Shown in pieces: positions 63,269-64,000 of a DNA stretch of 64,000 nucleotides (positions are counted from its first letter, which is position 1; each line of letters opens with the position of its first letter). The stretch spans positions 1 to 64,000 of the forward strand of contig NZ_MIHA01000006.1 of assembly GCF_001722335.1 (NCBI RefSeq), written 5' to 3'. This DNA is from Mycolicibacterium flavescens (GTDB lineage: Bacteria; Actinomycetota; Actinomycetes; Mycobacteriales; Mycobacteriaceae). Under the pieces are notes generated by a model that was given only the letters and a program-made list of their open reading frames with translations, was not told the DNA's origin and did not search any database. The position numbers and the translations under genes are program-made.

Positions 63269-64000
63269 TCAGCCGGCGAGCGCGACCGGGCCCACGACGT
63301 CCGAGTACGCCGACGCGTCGCCGACGACCGCGCGGCTGCGCCTGCCGAACACGTCGACCGGGATGTCGCCGGCCAGCGTGATGCGGTTGAGCCGGCGGTA
63401 CTGGTCGTCGTAGTCGGCGACCGCGTAATGCTGGGTGGCGCGGTTGTCCCACACGGCGACGTCGCCGAGCTCCCAGTTCCAGCGAATCGTGTTCTCCAGC
63501 TTGGTGACTCGTGCCTGCAGCAGGTTGAACAGGGTGGCCGACTCGGTCGCGCCGAGGCCGACGAACCGCTTGATGAAGTGGCCCAGCAGCAGCACCCGCC
63601 GCCCGGTCTCGGGGTGCACGCGCACCACCGGGTGCTCGGTTTCGTAGTAGTCGGCGACGAACTCGTCGCGGTAGGCCCGCTGCTCGGCGGTCGGGGTGGC
63701 GCCGGGCTCGTCGTGCAGCGTCGCGTAATCGTACTGGTTGGTGTGCACGGCCCACAGGTTCTCGACCAGGGCGCGCAGCGGCGGCGGGAGCTGGTCGTAG
63801 GCCGCCTCGGTGGAGGCCCACGTCGTCGTGCCGCCGTAGGGCGGCAGCGTGACGGCCCGCAGGATCGATGCTTTGGGGACGCGGTCGACGAACGTCACGT
63901 CGGTGTGCCAGCTGTTGGCCTTGTCGAACCGCGAGTCGATCGGCAGCAACCGGTCACCGCGTGAGGTGACTGTCGGATGCGCGGCGGTCGGGGTGCCCAG
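63269..64000 (-). CDS. TauD/TfdA-type 2-oxoglutarate dioxygenase (5' end outside the window)
   Basis: The C-terminal 243 residues of a non-heme iron dioxygenase; the frame stays open through 64000, so the start is outside. Iron ligands His-x-Asp are in SWHTDVTFV and the distal His in [20 protein letters not shown] or in [16 protein letters not shown]; the 2-oxoglutarate-binding Arg should be in [16 protein letters not shown]. The family cleaves taurine, alkyl sulfates or aryloxyalkanoates; the first two are usual in mycobacteria (sulfur scavenging). One base separates its stop from the convergent small gene. Confidence 0.85.
   Translation of the reverse strand: MGTPTAAHPTVTSRGDRLLPIDSRFDKANSWHTDVTFVDRVPKASILRAVTLPPYGGTTTWASTEAAYDQLPPPLRALVENLWAVHTNQYDYATLHDEPGATPTAEQRAYRDEFVADYYETEHPVVRVHPETGRRVLLLGHFIKRFVGLGATESATLFNLLQARVTKLENTIRWNWELGDVAVWDNRATQHYAVADYDDQYRRLNRITLAGDIPVDVFGRRSRAVVGDASAYSDVVGPVALAG

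Overview
The window is high-GC actinobacterial DNA from a mycobacterium, most likely an environmental fast grower of the Mycolicibacterium type. The evidence is an MspA-family porin (known from fast growers), MTB12/LppK-like secreted proteins, a DUF732 protein, an EspC-like type VII secretion protein, and a complete Pup-proteasome locus. From memory of M. tuberculosis, not from a computed alignment, the backbone follows Rv2122c to Rv2064: hisE-hisG, a DUF4126 protein, RecB-like nuclease, trmI, lppK, mpa, dop-pup-prcB-prcA, pafA-pafB-pafC, tatA-tatC, helY, a DUF4333 protein, a 5'-3' exonuclease, pepE, an F420-dependent reductase, an SDR, cobL-cobM-cobK and cobG-cobH-cobIJ.

Layout. 1-6.2 kb: a sugar porter with a CRP-like site, a 3-ketosteroid-dehydrogenase-like flavoprotein, hisE/hisG, a DUF4126 protein and a mercuric-reductase-like flavoprotein. 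6.2-10.2 kb, mostly minus strand: a WrbA-like flavoprotein, an ArsR/AHSA1 pair, a YiaA-like protein, and a coupled RecB nuclease-thioesterase-DinB operon. 10.2-24.4 kb: trmI, MTB12-like secreted proteins, mpa, two paralogous membrane proteins, a convergent two-component pair separated by a 180-bp MITE-like element, an MspA-type porin, then dop, pup, prcB and prcA, ending in a strong intrinsic terminator. 24.5-36.5 kb: a tightly packed operon for choline/glycine betaine breakdown to glycine (choline dehydrogenase, betaine aldehyde dehydrogenase, Rieske betaine monooxygenase, dimethylglycine and sarcosine oxidation, an APC permease), with a CBS/nucleotidyltransferase protein and an IclR regulator at its end. 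It lies between prcA and pafA. 36.5-39.2 kb: two alpha/beta hydrolases and an EspC-like protein. 39.3-51.5 kb: pafA, a four-copy tandem intergenic repeat, pafBC-tatAC-helY, and the pepE region. 51.5-62.9 kb: two cobalamin clusters flanking a nitrite/NO-type module (hemerythrin, a Cys-containing HTH regulator, and a membrane-cupredoxin-copper nitrite reductase fusion). 63-64 kb: a small unknown protein and a partial TauD-type dioxygenase.

How the parts work together. Mpa, Dop, Pup, PrcA/B and PafA form the whole pupylation-proteasome pathway; PafBC is the transcription activator encoded beside it. The Cob proteins act in aerobic (late-cobalt) corrin ring synthesis. The choline operon should feed one-carbon units and glycine. 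Many transcription units start with TANNNT placed 6-7 nt before the initiation codon and no Shine-Dalgarno, as expected for leaderless mRNAs. Within operons most genes are coupled by ATGA, GTGA or TGATG overlaps. All family assignments come from reading the translated sequences; no database search was run.
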